From NCBI GenBank assembly GCA_025094145.1, contig JALLLS010000100.1:48150-112149 (forward strand): a stretch of 64,000 bases of DNA, in the 5' to 3' direction. Positions 38,508 through 51,950 of this stretch are shown piece after piece (positions within the stretch are counted from its first letter, which is position 1; every line of letters starts with the position of its first letter). The notes beneath the pieces were generated by a model, which was not told where the DNA came from, did no database searches, and saw nothing but the letters and a program-made list of their open reading frames with translations. Made by a program: the position numbers and the translations under genes. This DNA is from Spinellus fusiger. Taxonomy: Eukaryota > Mucoromycota > Mucoromycetes > Mucorales > Phycomycetaceae.

Positions 38508-38970
38508 ATGGTATACACTGTTTTTTTATCCCAACAAAAAAGACATGTACGAACGCTGACAAATATCACAACAACATATTTTGAGTCATGTATGGGAACA
38601 CAACCATTTTTGACAAGAAACCCCGTTGTCTCGTTTACCAAGGAGTGTGTGTATAAAAAGTTGGAATTCTTAAGAGTGCCTATAGAAAGGAAACGGACCA
38701 ACAATGGTGACAGACTGACCGTAAGATCCATATCTGTACTGAAGGACCAGTGTATGGGCAAGGGCCATTAAAATATTCTGTTCATGAATGTCATTTGTAA
38801 ATTATTCTTTCATCCGTAGGTCCTGTAGCAAAGATGATTGTACAGTATTTACCAGTGTATCATGCATTTGTTCACAGATTGAAGGATGAGGGGTACACCA
38901 ATATTGGATATGCATGGAAATCTGTAACTATGGACAATAAAAAGACAGCAAATCATTGACCCAACTGAAT
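38508..38970 (+). pseudogene. Relic with serine-recombinase-like GYxxKS motif
   Basis: A frame from 38508 reads VYTVFLSQQKRHVRTLTN and continues to a stop at 38771. A second frame from about 38827 reads MIVQYLPVYHAFVHRLKDEG, then YTNIGYAWKSVTMDNKK, then stops. The GY-R/W-KS segment after a short N-terminal helix recalls a repetitive protein family of early-diverging fungi with an IS607-resolvase-like start (GYARKS). That identity is from memory of motif style only. It is broken by stops and lacks the rest of the domain. Confidence 0.35.
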
Positions 38971-41900
38971 GCCTTTGAGGAATTGTTTCCATCTTTAACC
39001 TGTGGATCTAGTTTCAAAAATACAACCCTAGTATACTTCTTAATAAAATCATTGGATAGTTCATATAAATCTTCATCAATTGTAGTTATTTAATACTATA
39101 GAATAGAAAGATGGTGATATACTTTCTATTGCCTTTTTATTATTATCATCTGGTATGAGGATCTTCCAGTGATATGAAAATAGTCTCCATCACTTCAAAA
39201 TAGCCAATAATACCTTTTTATTAAAGAAATAGAATCTTCAAAAGGCTTATCATTAGAATAATTCTCCCATCTAATGATAGCTTTTTGTATTCTTTGGATA
39301 AAAATACTTCCTCATTGTCGACACACAAGGTGAATAGAATCACTACTAAATGCTTGACTTTAGATGTGTAACTGTCAACATTTTTTAGACATACTACAAT
39401 GTGTTGTTAGCAAGCCAAAGGTTTGTCTTGTAGCTCTTTGTTACGCTAGCTTGTCCTTTTCTCTCCCTCCTAATAGACTTTTAGCTAGCAGTCAAGTCTT
39501 TAGTGCAGTACTCTAAGCATTTTGGTATAGTGATTGGGTCAGCCACTTTCACACCACTTCTACATCTCTTCTTTCCTTTCTCTCTCTCTCTCTCTCACCA
39601 TCTCTGGACGTGCTCGATCCCTCATTACCACATCTATCCACCAAGACAAAGACATCGCACAATCTAGTGTAAATTTATCTTTCTTTTTGTCCTTGTCTAT
39701 TTTATGTTGTTTTAGCTAGTTCTGTTTTCTTTCTTTTTCTATTCTAATTTTCTGCAAGTGACTTGTGTCCATTATGTTTTTTTGTAAGGATTTAAATAAA
39801 ATTAAATCTTTAGCACTGGAGACATGTCACACTGAGCGGTGATGCCGTGAAGGATTTGGTAAAAAAAAAAAGAGAAATGTCTATGTAAAACTAGAAAATA
39901 GTTATCTACACTTAACCAACAGTGTCTCTTCCTCAGAGAAAGAGACAAATAGCTACAAAAGAAGAAATATTAATAGAGGGAGAGAAAGAGATGGCATCAA
40001 AAATTAACTGCCAATAGGTTGAGAACCCCTCCTATCCAATGAGTCAAAAAGAGGCTAAAGAGAGACACTATGGAATAGAACATTGGATTGCCTTGGTGGA
40101 CAGGAAGAGAAGACATGGGTATAGAGAGCACACCCCACGGGCCACTTGGCTAGACACTCCCACTGTCCATTATGTTTTCCTAGTCAGGCCTCTCAGTGCG
40201 ATGTGTGACTATGTAAAGACGCTTAATAAAAAGTGTGCAAAGCGAGTTCAGTTAGTACGTAATCTATAAACCTCATTTGTGTCATCTAGATTTATTGATG
40301 TGTACAAAGATCTTTTGTGTTTGTGTCATCTGTTTCCGGAAATGGTGTAATAATAATAATAATAGTAATAGTAATAGTAATAGTAATAATAGTAATAGTA
40401 GTAATAATAGTCATAATAGTCATAGTCATAATGGAATTCTTGTAGCAGAGGTACACACCCAAAGAAACACATCGAGGTCTCAAGAGAGACTCATTGTGTA
40501 AAGAAAGAAAGAAATATCCCAAACTTACCTGATAAACACAACCTTCAAAGTGATACTTCTTATATAAAAACTTATTCTTCTAGTTAAAAAAAAGATATCT
40601 TCATTTATCAATGTTTTTATTTGTCAAAGTCCAAGATGCTATTTTCTGTTACTCTTTCTCTTTTTTGACCATGGGAAATACCACCTGTCAAGCAAATCAA
40701 CTTTTACATCACATGCTCACTCTGTTAGGAGTAAGTCTTTTATTAGTTCCTCTGACGGACCTAACAAAGGACCCGTTTAAGTTTCATCAAATAGCAGCAG
40801 CATGAATGTCTCCATAGAAAAGAAATATATCAGAGTTCACTTTTATAGCTGGAGATAGAAACAGGCCATTGTTTTTAGAAAGAAAACATACACACACATG
40901 TACATTCACATTTACATACACATTTACATACATCTATAGATTCTCTCTTCTTTTCTATAGTGGTATATTCCAGGATCGGTGTGTCATACTCTATAGAAAA
41001 GGACAGTGACTCCTCAGTTCTGAATGATACTTTGATTGGCTAAAGTATAGTTTATGTGTCTAAATGAACAACTTTTAAGATCCTATTTTCTAATGTATTC
41101 ATGAAAAATTATCTCTATTTTTTCTCTTTCCTTTAATGATTTCTTAAGGTTTGACATGGTGGAAATAATAGGGCCAGCAAAGACAATGATGTAACTGTTA
41201 GCCCCGTTCAACTTAAAAGTCTACTATTAAATCTACATCTTTAAGAACACCTTATGCTATAGGTAGATGAAAATAGTTTACAAGAAACCATTTTGCACAA
41301 CTGGGGACCCTGTGTGCTAAGACAAACCCCCTTTTTTTCTTGTTTATTTTTATTTTTTTATTTGTTTTTTATTTATTTGTTTTTTTGTTTTGTTTTCCAA
41401 ATCAAAACACAAAAAAAGTACATGGGTCTGATTGCATTCAGCAATACTATCAAAAATAGAAACACTAGTAGTGTATCCAATGTGGGTTCAGTACAAGTGA
41501 TACGTCGAATTCATAACGAATAGTGAAGTAGGTGAATGATCAGCCTAATGACTATAGTTTTTCTTTATCAATGTGTTGATGTTTTTGAGCACCTAAGAAT
41601 AGAACAAATGTAGACATTTGCCAAGATGAGAATAAATTAAGAAAATGTTATACTATAAGAGAAGTATTTTTTTTTAAAAATAAAATAAAAATAAAAATAA
41701 AAAGAATACACAAGGGGTACACATACCACCTATAACTTATTCTGAAGATAGAAAGATAGTTATTCTCATCATCTGAAATTCATTATTATTGTTTTTGTTA
41801 TTGTTATTATTGTTATTATTATTTTTATTGTTATTATTATAAATCACACTTGCTATTGCTTTAGTGATGGACACAGCAATCTTATATTTATTTTATTTTA

Positions 41901-42411
41901 TTTCGTCTCCTCATTGCCCTTAAAATGTAGATAAATGTACTTTATTTTCTCAGTACAACTTGAAAGAAAGAAAGAGAGAGAGAATAAGTCAAGGACAAAG
42001 TAAGATGTATGACTTTATTCATGAGAAGAGTGGCTTTCTCTTTCAAAATGACAAAAGAATCCAATAAAAAATAGCACTTCCAATTCCAAGCACAAGTGTA
42101 GATGTGTGTGGATGTGTTTATTCTCAAGTATTATAAATATTCTTTAATATAAATTCTCTTGCATATGCTTTTCTGTACTTTCATGAAATTACCTCTATAA
42201 ATAATAATAATAATAATAAACACAACTGACCCATCATACATCTTATCCGTTATTCTATTGATAAACACTTCTTGTAATATCTGAATGCAGTATAGATTCT
42301 AAAGTATTTTAAAATAAAGGGACTTTTGTATGTGTTTCCATGACTCCACAAAAGGTACTTCCACTTCTCTCCGACGCGGCGACGAAAAATGGCGTTTCAA
42401 GGTCAGAATAT

Positions 42412-42424
42412 CTCCTGGCGTGTA
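42412..42424 (+). repeat. Isolated CTCCTGGCGTGTA motif
   Basis: One-mismatch copy of the dispersed motif. The preceding bases (CGACGAAAAATGGCGTTTC, then AAGGTCAGAATAT) are much more GC-rich than the surroundings and share the CAGAAATAT part with the copies at 1175 and 10973. Confidence 0.6.
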
Positions 42425-42692
42425 GGGTTTATTATATCAAACATGGTCAATATTAAAATAAGAGCACATTGCACACATAGACACACACAGAATATATATA
42501 AAATAAAAAAATAAAAAAATAAAAAAACAGTAAAAATAAAAACAAAGAAAGGAAGAATGAAGCATTTTAAAGATCAAGTAAAGATGAATGAAATGGTAAT
42601 AAATAGCACCACAAGAAGAAAAAGAGAAGAAAGATGACTATATAAAGGAGAACAGAGAAACCAACATAACAAGTGAGCATGGAAAGACAGGA

Positions 42693-45101
42693 TTAGGCAG
42701 AAGAGTGTTCCGACACCTTGTCAACACCCTTGAAGCGTTTACGGGTGATGTGTGCCTTATTGGATTTGAAGTGTTCCTCCCCTGTGGTTCGCTTTCTTGG
42801 CTTGACTGATTTGTCACTAGGAGAATGGCTACTGCTATGATGGCTGCTACTTTTATGGTGTGTGTGATGATAAGAGAGTGGGTAGTTGTGGGTATGTGAA
42901 AGTGGGTGTGTGTGAGTGAGACCAAGGGCATGAGAGGCATGGGAAGCGCCAGTGCTGTTGTTGTTACTGCTGCTGTTGTTATTGTTATTGTGGGTCGTGG
43001 CGGTGGCACTGGGATGGGTCGTAGCAGACGTGGCGCTAGCATTGGAGTTGCTGCCGTCTTCTGCACCTGACTTGATTTCACCCAAGCTAGAGTGATGTGC
43101 TGCATTTAAAGCATCTTGTCTTGGAGTAGCACCTAATGCAGGGAATTGAAGTTAGTAATGTGATTCTGCTTCTATTTTATACGCATACAAGAAAGGATAT
43201 TCCTCAAGGGTATATTTTCTTTTATGTTTTTACCTGTTGCAGTAGCAGAATGGCTGTTATTGGCAGTGGCTGCTGTTAACGCACTGTGACCATGACCTGT
43301 GGGAGATGTCAGAGAAGTCAGAGAAGGAGCAGAGCCACTTGACATCCTTGATTCTGTTTCTGCACTCAATGTGCTGTAAGGTGTCCAGCTAGAAGACAAT
43401 GACACTGAAAAGGGAGGCATGGATTGGAAGGTTCCATTGGCCATGGTGTGACCAAAGGGCTTCATGGCATGCGTGCTTGATTCTGGGGGAGGACTGTTGG
43501 GGAAGTCAATACGTCCTGTCTCAAGTGACTTTTCTTCGGTTGAACGGTACTCCTTCTCATCATAGGCCTTGCGATGGAATGGGGCATTGTTAGTGCTGGC
43601 ACCTGTGGTAGAAGTGCTGGTGGCACTGGTAGTACTAGCACCTGTGGTGGCAGTGGTGGAAGTAGCACCCGTAGTGGGTGTGGTGGCAGCAGTGGTGGAG
43701 GTGGGTGTGGAAGATGTGTTGATGGAGGCATCATAATGAGAAGGGTACGTGTTGGATGAATCTTGATCCGAGTAGACAGGTGCACCCAGGCCATAGGGAT
43801 GACTTGAAGATCCCATACTGCTATAGCTACCACGATTACGGTACTCGTAGGAGTTGTTCAGTAGGTAAAGATCATTCTCTTCAGGGGGTATCATGGAGCT
43901 AAGAGAACCTTGTACTGGACTGCCACTGCCATTGGCACTAGGCTGTGTACGGAAGGCTAAACACACAAACACATTTATACACAATAAGCCTATGGAGCAA
44001 TAGAGTTTTATTTATTTATTACCTTCTTGCTGAGTACTTGTTGTAATACTGGGGAGGGATTGGTAAGGACGATCCCATGGTTGGACAGGAAAGAGAGGAT
44101 ACACACTTGGCTTATAGGCATGGAGAGGGTTGGGTCGAGTACCACAGGTTGAACCTGCCACCATGAGCGGCATATTGCTACTGTTCTGCAGATTGGAGGC
44201 ACATAGGAACACAGAGGGATCATCCACAAAAAGAGGGTACAGCAAGTCAACAATTTTAAACTTTGAGGCGAGATCCTTGGCCCGTGAAAAGGTAATCCTA
44301 AGAAATAAGTATTAGGAATACATCGAGTGACATTGAGACTCAACACAATGAATGCCTTACCATACGCCTTTCAGATGCATTGCTCCCACTTTGACGACGA
44401 CTCTTCCTTTTTCATTCTTAAGAATGCCGTCTCTTTTGCCTCTGGACATGCCCACAACATTGAGCAGTTTTGTGCCATTGATCATATCATTATCTAAATA
44501 TATAAATATAAATAGAATAAAGTCAATTGAGAACGAACAATGAAAGAGAAATTGAGTTTTTTTTTGTTTTTTTGTTTTGTTTTTTGTTTTTTGTTTATCT
44601 TTGTTCCTTACCTTGACGTCGTGCTACACAGACACTCTTCGTATCTACTTGATAACAAGCAGTGCCTTCATCTTCCCACATGGTGGTTGTCAGTTTAGGT
44701 CGCTGTAAGGGAGCGGGTATGCCTGAGATATGGTGGTTGGCAGAGGGTGAGGAGGAAGGACAAGGACCAAAGCAAGACGATCCATACATGGGCCGTGCAA
44801 CTGTACTTGGCAGCCCTAATGGCTGAGATGAATTCCATGAAAAGTTCGAGGAAGAGGCCCACCCAAGGCTTGAGGGTGTGGTTACAGAGGAATAGGGATC
44901 TATTTGCAGCTGGTTGCAGTGATTGGACTGTCCAGTAGAATGTGGGAGTGAGAAAGGGTTGGTATAAGGACGAGTGTCAGAAAACGCACTGACGCGATAT
45001 TGTGAGTAGCTGGGCTGGAATGGAGGTTCGGCATGTGCAGATGGAAGCACATAGGAGGCAGCGGTGGAGGAATATAAGTTGTTTTGATAAATGCCTTCCA
45101 T
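42693..45101 (-). CDS. APSES-domain transcription factor of the StuA/Efg1 type, 686 aa, 5 exons
   Basis: Developmental regulator binding DNA through an APSES (KilA-N/Swi4-like) domain. Exons 44612-45101, 44361-44493, 44023-44297, 43234-43956 and 42693-43132 give 687 codons with stop. The domain lies at about residues 135-245: [70 protein letters not shown] and [12 protein letters not shown]. This is the StuA/Efg1/Sok2 subgroup rather than Swi4/Swi6, since no ankyrin repeats follow. The N-terminus is Tyr/Ser/Pro-rich. The tail is Ser/Thr/His-rich, ending in a basic PRKRTTG and THITRKR-like cluster that may be a nuclear signal. The upstream gene-free 5.6 kb may contain long regulatory DNA, as known for such genes. 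Confidence 0.95.
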
Positions 45102-46188
45102 GATAGTGATGTAAGTGAAGAATAAATTATTAGTGTTGTGGTTGTTGTGGTTACTGTCTTATATATTTATATAAATATATATAAATGTGTATATGCGCAA
45201 GGAGAAGAATATCAGGCTGTGGGATGAAATAGGGTGTGGAATAAAATGGAGTATAAAAGGTTGCTGCGTTGATATCTTGTAGTAAAACTACTAATACTAC
45301 TTAGAATGATAATAGAAGAATAATCCGTGCGTAAAAATGTTGCAGATTTTTTCTCTTTTTATGAAGATGCCTAGAAAAGAAATAGAATATGAATACACAG
45401 AAAAGAAACGCAGCATGCGATACGATGTAAGCGACGATCTAGCCCAAAATCACAGTTGAAGCACATTCCAAGGCACATATATACACACATGTATAAATAT
45501 ATTTATAATTATACACTTTCGCCTCTTTGAATAACATTTCTCACTCACTCACACGAATATAAACAAAGAAAGAGAAAATAATCCGGTTCTTTTTTTTTTA
45601 CCTTTGAAATAAACACTGAGAATAGAAGAATAAACTGATTCACGAGAGAATAAATACAATGAAGAAATGAGACAAGTAAAGAAAGATAGAGGGAGGTGAA
45701 GGTTATTTTCAACTGCTTAAAAAGAGGCAAAGTGGCGGAACATGGAAAGTGTGTCCCGCGGGGATGGTGCGTTTGTGAAAGAAAGGAGGCACTAACCTAT
45801 ACAATATGATGATTGACTGTTTGTCTATTTACTGTTTATGCTGCAAGGTGGTTAAGTTTGGTGCATATTTATATACAAGTAACTAAGCAATTCATAGGTG
45901 GAGAGGTGCTTGTATCAAGACCATCGTTCTCCCAAACAAGATTTTATGCCACCTTTTCTATATACGGCCAAATCAAAAGATTCGATCTGCTTGTTTTTTT
46001 TGTTCTTTTGGGAGGTGTCCCTTTTTGCGCCCTCTTTCACATCATCCCTTAAATTTGACCTCTAGTGTTTTATATATTTGTAACAGTAGAATATAGAGAC
46101 TGGTGTGTACATTTATTAAGTATAAATACATCTGTGTATATTGACAGTATAGATGAGTGTATGTAGATGAGTGTATGTATTATATGCA

Positions 46189-46342
46189 CTTGATGCACTT
46201 GATGCACTTGATGCACTTGATGCACTCAATGTACTCTAATAAGTGCCTATATTATAGGTATTGTATGTATTGTATGTATTGTATGTATTGTATGTATTGT
46301 ATGTATTGTATGTATTGTATGTATTGTATGTATTGTATGTAG
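46189..46342. repeat. Two adjacent short tandem arrays (9-mer and 10-mer)
   Basis: Four to five copies of TTGATGCAC(T), a short break, then about eight copies of GTATTGTAT(G). Confidence 0.9.
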
Positions 46343-48811
46343 TATATACACTGCATGTAGTATAGATATATTTAGTGTTTGTATGTATTTAGTGTAAGTG
46401 TATATAAAAGTATGATTCAATGTATATAAATGTGTAAGTGTGTGTGCAGTTATAATTGTAAAAGTAATTGAGTGTGTGATATGTTTGTGGAGTTTATGGT
46501 TCCTTCATTTGTACCTCTGTTATGATAGTCAGAAGATGAGACATAGTCTTATAGTTCATTGCAACTACTTAAAAGGAAACGACCACAAGAACAGTTGGAA
46601 GTGTTTAGCCTTGTAGGTATCTCCGTTCACCCTTCCCAAAAGCACCACTGTTTGTTCATAAACCAACTGCCTCTACTACTCTTTATCCACTCATTTAGAT
46701 ACTGATGTATTGTACGATGATTTACTCTCTTATAATACAGATGATCCCACATTATACCACTCTTACATTAATAAGGATTCTTTTTATTGGTATTCCTTTT
46801 GTCTTTATATAGAATAATAAGAAATACTACAAGACACAGACACCTGTGCTCATGTGTATTCCTCAATATCACTTTTATAATAAAGAAAATAAAGCTGAAG
46901 AAAAATAAAAAGTGCTTCATGTTCTCCTGACAAAACAATAATAAAGAGTTTTTAAAACATTGAATTGCCATGACAACCATCATCATGACCGCCAAAATAA
47001 ACCTTTTCCCTCCTCCTCTCCTCTCTTTCTCCTTCCTCCTTGTCCTCTCTTGATGACTGATTTTATTCTCTTCTTTTGATACTTATAGACTATTCTACAC
47101 AGTCTTTTTATATTTACAAATACCTATAATCAACACGTATTTATAGGTCCATCTCTATTTTAACCCCTCAATAAATAGAACAACCGTAAATAGTGACAAA
47201 TATAAATATTAGTCCGAGTAGTTTTGCCATGAAATCATCATCATTCTCACTCTCACCACTCAAAAAAGGGAGAAAGTTGTGATTCATTTTCCTTCGTTAT
47301 GATGACAAGCATAAAATAAACATGAATATAGCTTGGTAACTCATTAAACTTTAGTCAATCTTATCTTTATCGTTTTTTACTGATCTTCAACAACACTATT
47401 ATTTGCTTGCATACATCAAGGAATAATGAAAAGGACATTCATTTTTATCGTGTGATATTAAATAGAAGATGAACCAGCATTCTCTTGGAGTTATAAAAAA
47501 GCAATAATAATGACAATGACAATAATATTATTAACACTAATAACACTAATAATAATATTAGAAATATTAATATTAATAGAGATAAAGATATTACAAAGTA
47601 AGGGTAGAGTGGGATGGGCTGCAATAAAATGTATCTCAAGACACTAACATAAAATAGGTGTCACTTGTGTAAGCTATTTAATTTTTTAAGGAAAAAAAAG
47701 GAACTCGAGTGTTTCCGAGACATTCTTTTGTAGACCTTTGACCTTACAATGTGCTGCACTTGCCTTGACATACGAGACATAAACTGTTTTTTATTATCTT
47801 TATTAATATTTGTGTTTGTACTCATAAAAAAAAAGATCCTCTCTCTTTCACGCCAATCACACGTTTGTAATCACCCAAGATATGTCAAAAGCAGAAAAGA
47901 ACTATAAAAAGAATAACCAGAGTTGTATAGGATTTTGAGCAATAGACTTTCTTTGTTTACTGAGCAAGCTAAAGAACATTATTCATACTATTCACCAATA
48001 AAGGGAATACCAAGGATATTGGTACAGAGTCAATTGGATGAATTATAGCCATCAGATATAGGTGATATGCCTATCAGTACTATTGGTGTTACTCTTCGGT
48101 CCGTTCCTGTTCTTAATATTATTATTCTTAATAGTATATTTCTTATTATTCTTTAATAGTTATTATTATTAATATTATATTTCTTATTATTCTTTAATGG
48201 TCATTATTCTTATTATTCTTTAATGGTCATTATTCTTATTATTCTTTGGTCATTGATTCATCAAAAGACTTAATTGTTACATAATCACCCATAAAGTATA
48301 TTATAGAGTAAAGAGATGAAGAAATATTCTGATGAATGATCGAGTGAGAATTAAAGAGGCAGAAATGAGAAGAGATAGAAAGAAAACCTATTTGGCAATA
48401 TTGAAAAATACCACAAAAACATACACAAAACTCCTTTCCCCTCTTCCCCCGCTCCTTCCCCCTTTCTATTTCTCCTACAAACGATGCAAGGCTCAGGCTT
48501 TTTTGCGATGATTCAGGGACACATAAAATAAACTTTACGTTTGTTAATATTGATATTCCGATACCATTTTACTTTTTTGGTCAATGCATGTTAGTTATTT
48601 CACAATGACCTGGCCTTGCTCAGGCGTCTATTGTAAGGCTAGTAAATTGGGCGGAATAATTTCCCTTTACCACAACAAATCCGTATGCTTTGACATGTTT
48701 TACTTTTAACTGAAGAGAGAGACTAACTACAGTTTATATCAGTTGATTTATTGGCTTGTGATGCAACTATTGCTACAACAATCCAGAAAAAAAGTAAAAA
48801 GATTTTTCTAG

Positions 48812-48965
48812 ATAGATGAATAAATAGATAGATGAATAAATAGATAGATGAATAAATAGATAGATGAATAAATAGATAGATGAATAAATAGATAGATGAA
48901 TAGATAGGTAGATAGATAGATGAATAAACACATACACACACACATACACATACACACACACACAC
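48812..48965. repeat. 16-bp tandem array plus CA run
   Basis: About six copies of GATAGATGAATAAATA grading into GATAGATAG and an ACACAC/ACATACAC stretch. Its Tyr/Leu-rich translations are not genes. Confidence 0.9.
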
Positions 48966-50716
48966 TGGGAACACTATCATGGGAGATATCTACAGTCGTC
49001 TGAATCACTTTGTTTCATGTCAGTCTATTCCATGTCAGTTTATTTCATATCAGTCTATTCCATGACAGCTGTGAATGCAACTGTATTTGTAGTGCTCAAA
49101 TTTATAGAGAGTGTATCTTCTTATGATGCACGAAATAACCTTGCTTGACATACATGTTAAGTTTGGTAAAGTAGGCCAGTCCCTACAAAGACAGGGGAAA
49201 ATTCTTTCTTTCTTTTTAGTAAGATAAAATAAAATAGAACACTATTTAGACTCGCTATCGATCTCACTACGAACATACTATAAACACATTATGAGTACAC
49301 CAAAAGTAATTTTATACTCACTATGATGAGTGTAATGTACAAGCTACGACCAAATGAAATCAGATATAGTAAAACATGAATGTCGCATGATAATGATGAA
49401 GTCTTCATTCATGAACTTGTCCTACTCTACTATGCAGACAGTTTCTTACATTCAATGGAGATGTCTCAACTAGGACAGTTGACTTTATAAAGCGATTTAC
49501 TTTAAGAGATACAGATTTTCTAGCACTGTGAAGTTTTTATTAGTGAAAATTGGAGAAAAAAGAAACAAAAATAGGAAGAATAAATCTAAAAGTATCAATG
49601 CGCTGCATGACAAAAAAAAGTGATACATATAGAGCCTTCACTGCTTATTATGCCAAAACCAATTCAGTCACATGCCGCCATTTAACCAAAAGATTACAGA
49701 ACAAGTGAAAAAAGAAAAAGGCAGACTTACGGCTAGATTTATTTTTGAGTGGTTTGAATTGCTCTCCTTTCAGGGACCCTTTATTACAATTAACACTATT
49801 ATCAGATATATAGTTTTCTGTCTACACCCGGATTGACTTATGGCTGCCACGTGTCTGTAGAGACTCACCCATAAATTTACAAACTCTTTATCTTTGCTTC
49901 TTATCCTCTAGAATATGATATGTATAGACTAGAATTTCTTTTGTACATATACCGGTCTACTGCTGTTGGTTGACATTGGTGGTGACTATATCATTTGAAT
50001 TTCACTAAGAAATAATCATATAAAAAGAGAATGAGCCTATCTCTGATTAATTTACAATGTATTCCGTCCATATTACAATATTCCATTGCTTGACTATGCT
50101 TTTCTGTGACATGCAATGATAATCAGCATAATATCTTAATGTTTATCTCTTAAAAGAAAAAGAAAAAAAGACCTATCTTTCATCATAGATCTCTGAGCCC
50201 TGATGTATCCTGTCATGAAATAAATAAGAATTTTTCATAGCCATAGCACTGAATTATTAATGAACACCATACATATTGTAATAACATAATCAGGGAGAAC
50301 GGGGAGGTGGAGTATTAACCAATAAATTGAGCACACCACAAAATATAGAAAATTAAACATAAACATAGGCATAAAAACAGCAAAAAGGGGAGCAAGGGAA
50401 AATAGATAAAGTCAGAGAAGCCAAGGAGAAGCCAAGGGCACCATGAACCTTCCTACTCCTTCACCACACTAATAAACACTATCTTCCTTGTTATTTGACT
50501 TGCCCCTTATTCATCACTGTTACTCTTACTCTTACTGTTTTTTAAACTAAAACACATTGATACATAGATACACTCCTTTTTTTTACTCATAGACATACGT
50601 CCATATATTTATATTGACTAGTAAGCAATTCATAATCAACAAATGATAAGACTCATTAAAGCATAATTAATAAACAATGGTCTTTTTTCTTATCATCAAG
50701 TACACAGGTCATCCTA

Positions 50717-51913
50717 ATGCTTAATCTACAAACAACACGTCTAAACACTACATCCTCAAGACAACCCACTCAGAATCAAGGAACAGAGAAAGATGAGATT
50801 TGGTCTACTATTCTAAAGGGAGTGGCATCATCTAAAATGATTCCCACCAAGAATGTCCTCATCTTGGGTAGTCCTATCTTCTTATAGATTCCTATCTCAT
50901 CTCTCTCTTTTCATTTGCTTAGGAGATCCCAAGTGTGGTAAATCAACATTGATTCATTATCTGAAGAATGATCCTGGACCACAGATCAAAGAAGTCCAAG
51001 AAAGAACAGATACAGACTTTGGAATCCTCTCCAACCCCACTCGATCCATTCTACCCACAAACAAATTGAATCAATCGGACATCGACACACTTGCTTTAGG
51101 ATACACATTTGTGGAAGTCAAAGATGAAGAAAATGAAGCCATGACACGTCTTGGTCTTTATCAGATAGGCCTTTCTTCACCAGAATACCAACCCCTGTTA
51201 AAATTCGTGTTGAATGCAGACACTCTAGCAGATTCCTGTGTGGTCATCTGTTTGGACTGGACGCAACCCTGGGCATTTCTAGAAACACTGCAACGGTGGA
51301 TCAATGTCTTGCAACGTGCCATTCAGGCTATTGTAAAAGATGGGAGTGTGGGTGAATCATCGAAAAGTGGAAAAGTGATTGTGGATACATTATGTGAAAA
51401 AGGTAGAGAAAAGAGACATCAAACAGCATAGGCTATTCTCTAGTGAAGTGTTGACTCACTGATGTATTGAACTGAATCTAATCTATCTCTAGTGGAGTAT
51501 TATTTGCAGACGTACACAGAAACTACTCTTCCAGTGCTACCCGTGCCTAGTTCAGTTCCTTCTACACCCTTGTCTGCTAATCCTTCAACAGCAGCGGCCT
51601 TTTCAGTAGCAGACCAAGTGATTCTACCCTTATCTCCAGGTACCTTGACAACCAACTTTGGTATTCCTATAGCCATCGTATGCTGCAAGGTAAGTAGCAT
51701 GTGTTGATGTGTTATCTACATATGAGAAAGTGCCTAATATATACATGTATACATAAAAGAGTGATGCCATCAACAGCCTTGAACAGACTCAAGACTATAA
51801 TGAAGATCAATTTGACTTTATACAACAGACCTTGCGGTGTATCTGTATGAAATGTAAGTGCCACTACATTTCTCATTCATTCATTAGAACAAGAAACATT
51901 TCATTGATACAGC

Positions 51914-51950
<37 letters not shown>

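Larger units (their letters stand above)
35721..42692. other. About 7 kb gene-poor AT-rich region
   Basis: No intact gene found. It holds short coding-like islands near 36450-36560 and 36820-37070 (frame reads FDARVHHAGWIFDESVTTVN), a recombinase-like relic at 38508-38970, GATA/AATA simple repeats at 37198-37268, an AATAAA-type run at 37825-37850, an AATAGT run at 40350-40430, TTATTG runs at 41785-41840, and one TACACGCCAGGAG motif at 42412. Short ORFs at 40039 and 40611 have no recognisable features. Confidence 0.5.
45102..50716. other. 5.6-kb gene-free region between the divergent APSES and dynein LIC genes
   Basis: No supportable coding sequence or RNA gene. Tandem repeats: TTGATGCAC x4 at 46189-46228, a GTATTGTAT 10-mer array at 46258-46342, ATTCTTTAATGGTCATTATT repeats at 48140-48245, a GATAGATGAATAAATA array at 48812-48930 followed by a CA run to 48965, and CATGTCAGTCTATTC repeats at 49015-49070. 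The side next to 45101 probably holds the 5' UTR and promoter of the APSES gene. Confidence 0.6.

Noticed and set aside
39516..39719. Small ORF MGQPLSHHFYISS and a tRNA-like GGTATAGTGATTGGGTC
   Set aside because: The ORF is dominated by CT-repeat Ser/Leu; no tRNA fold could be completed.
46189..46342. Regularly spaced repeats that might suggest a CRISPR-like array
   Set aside because: Units are contiguous with no spacers and the genome is eukaryotic; an ordinary minisatellite.
48723..49008. Tyr/Leu/Ile-rich ORFs on the minus strand
   Set aside because: All three frames are read from the 16-bp GATAGATGAATAAATA array and the adjoining CA run.
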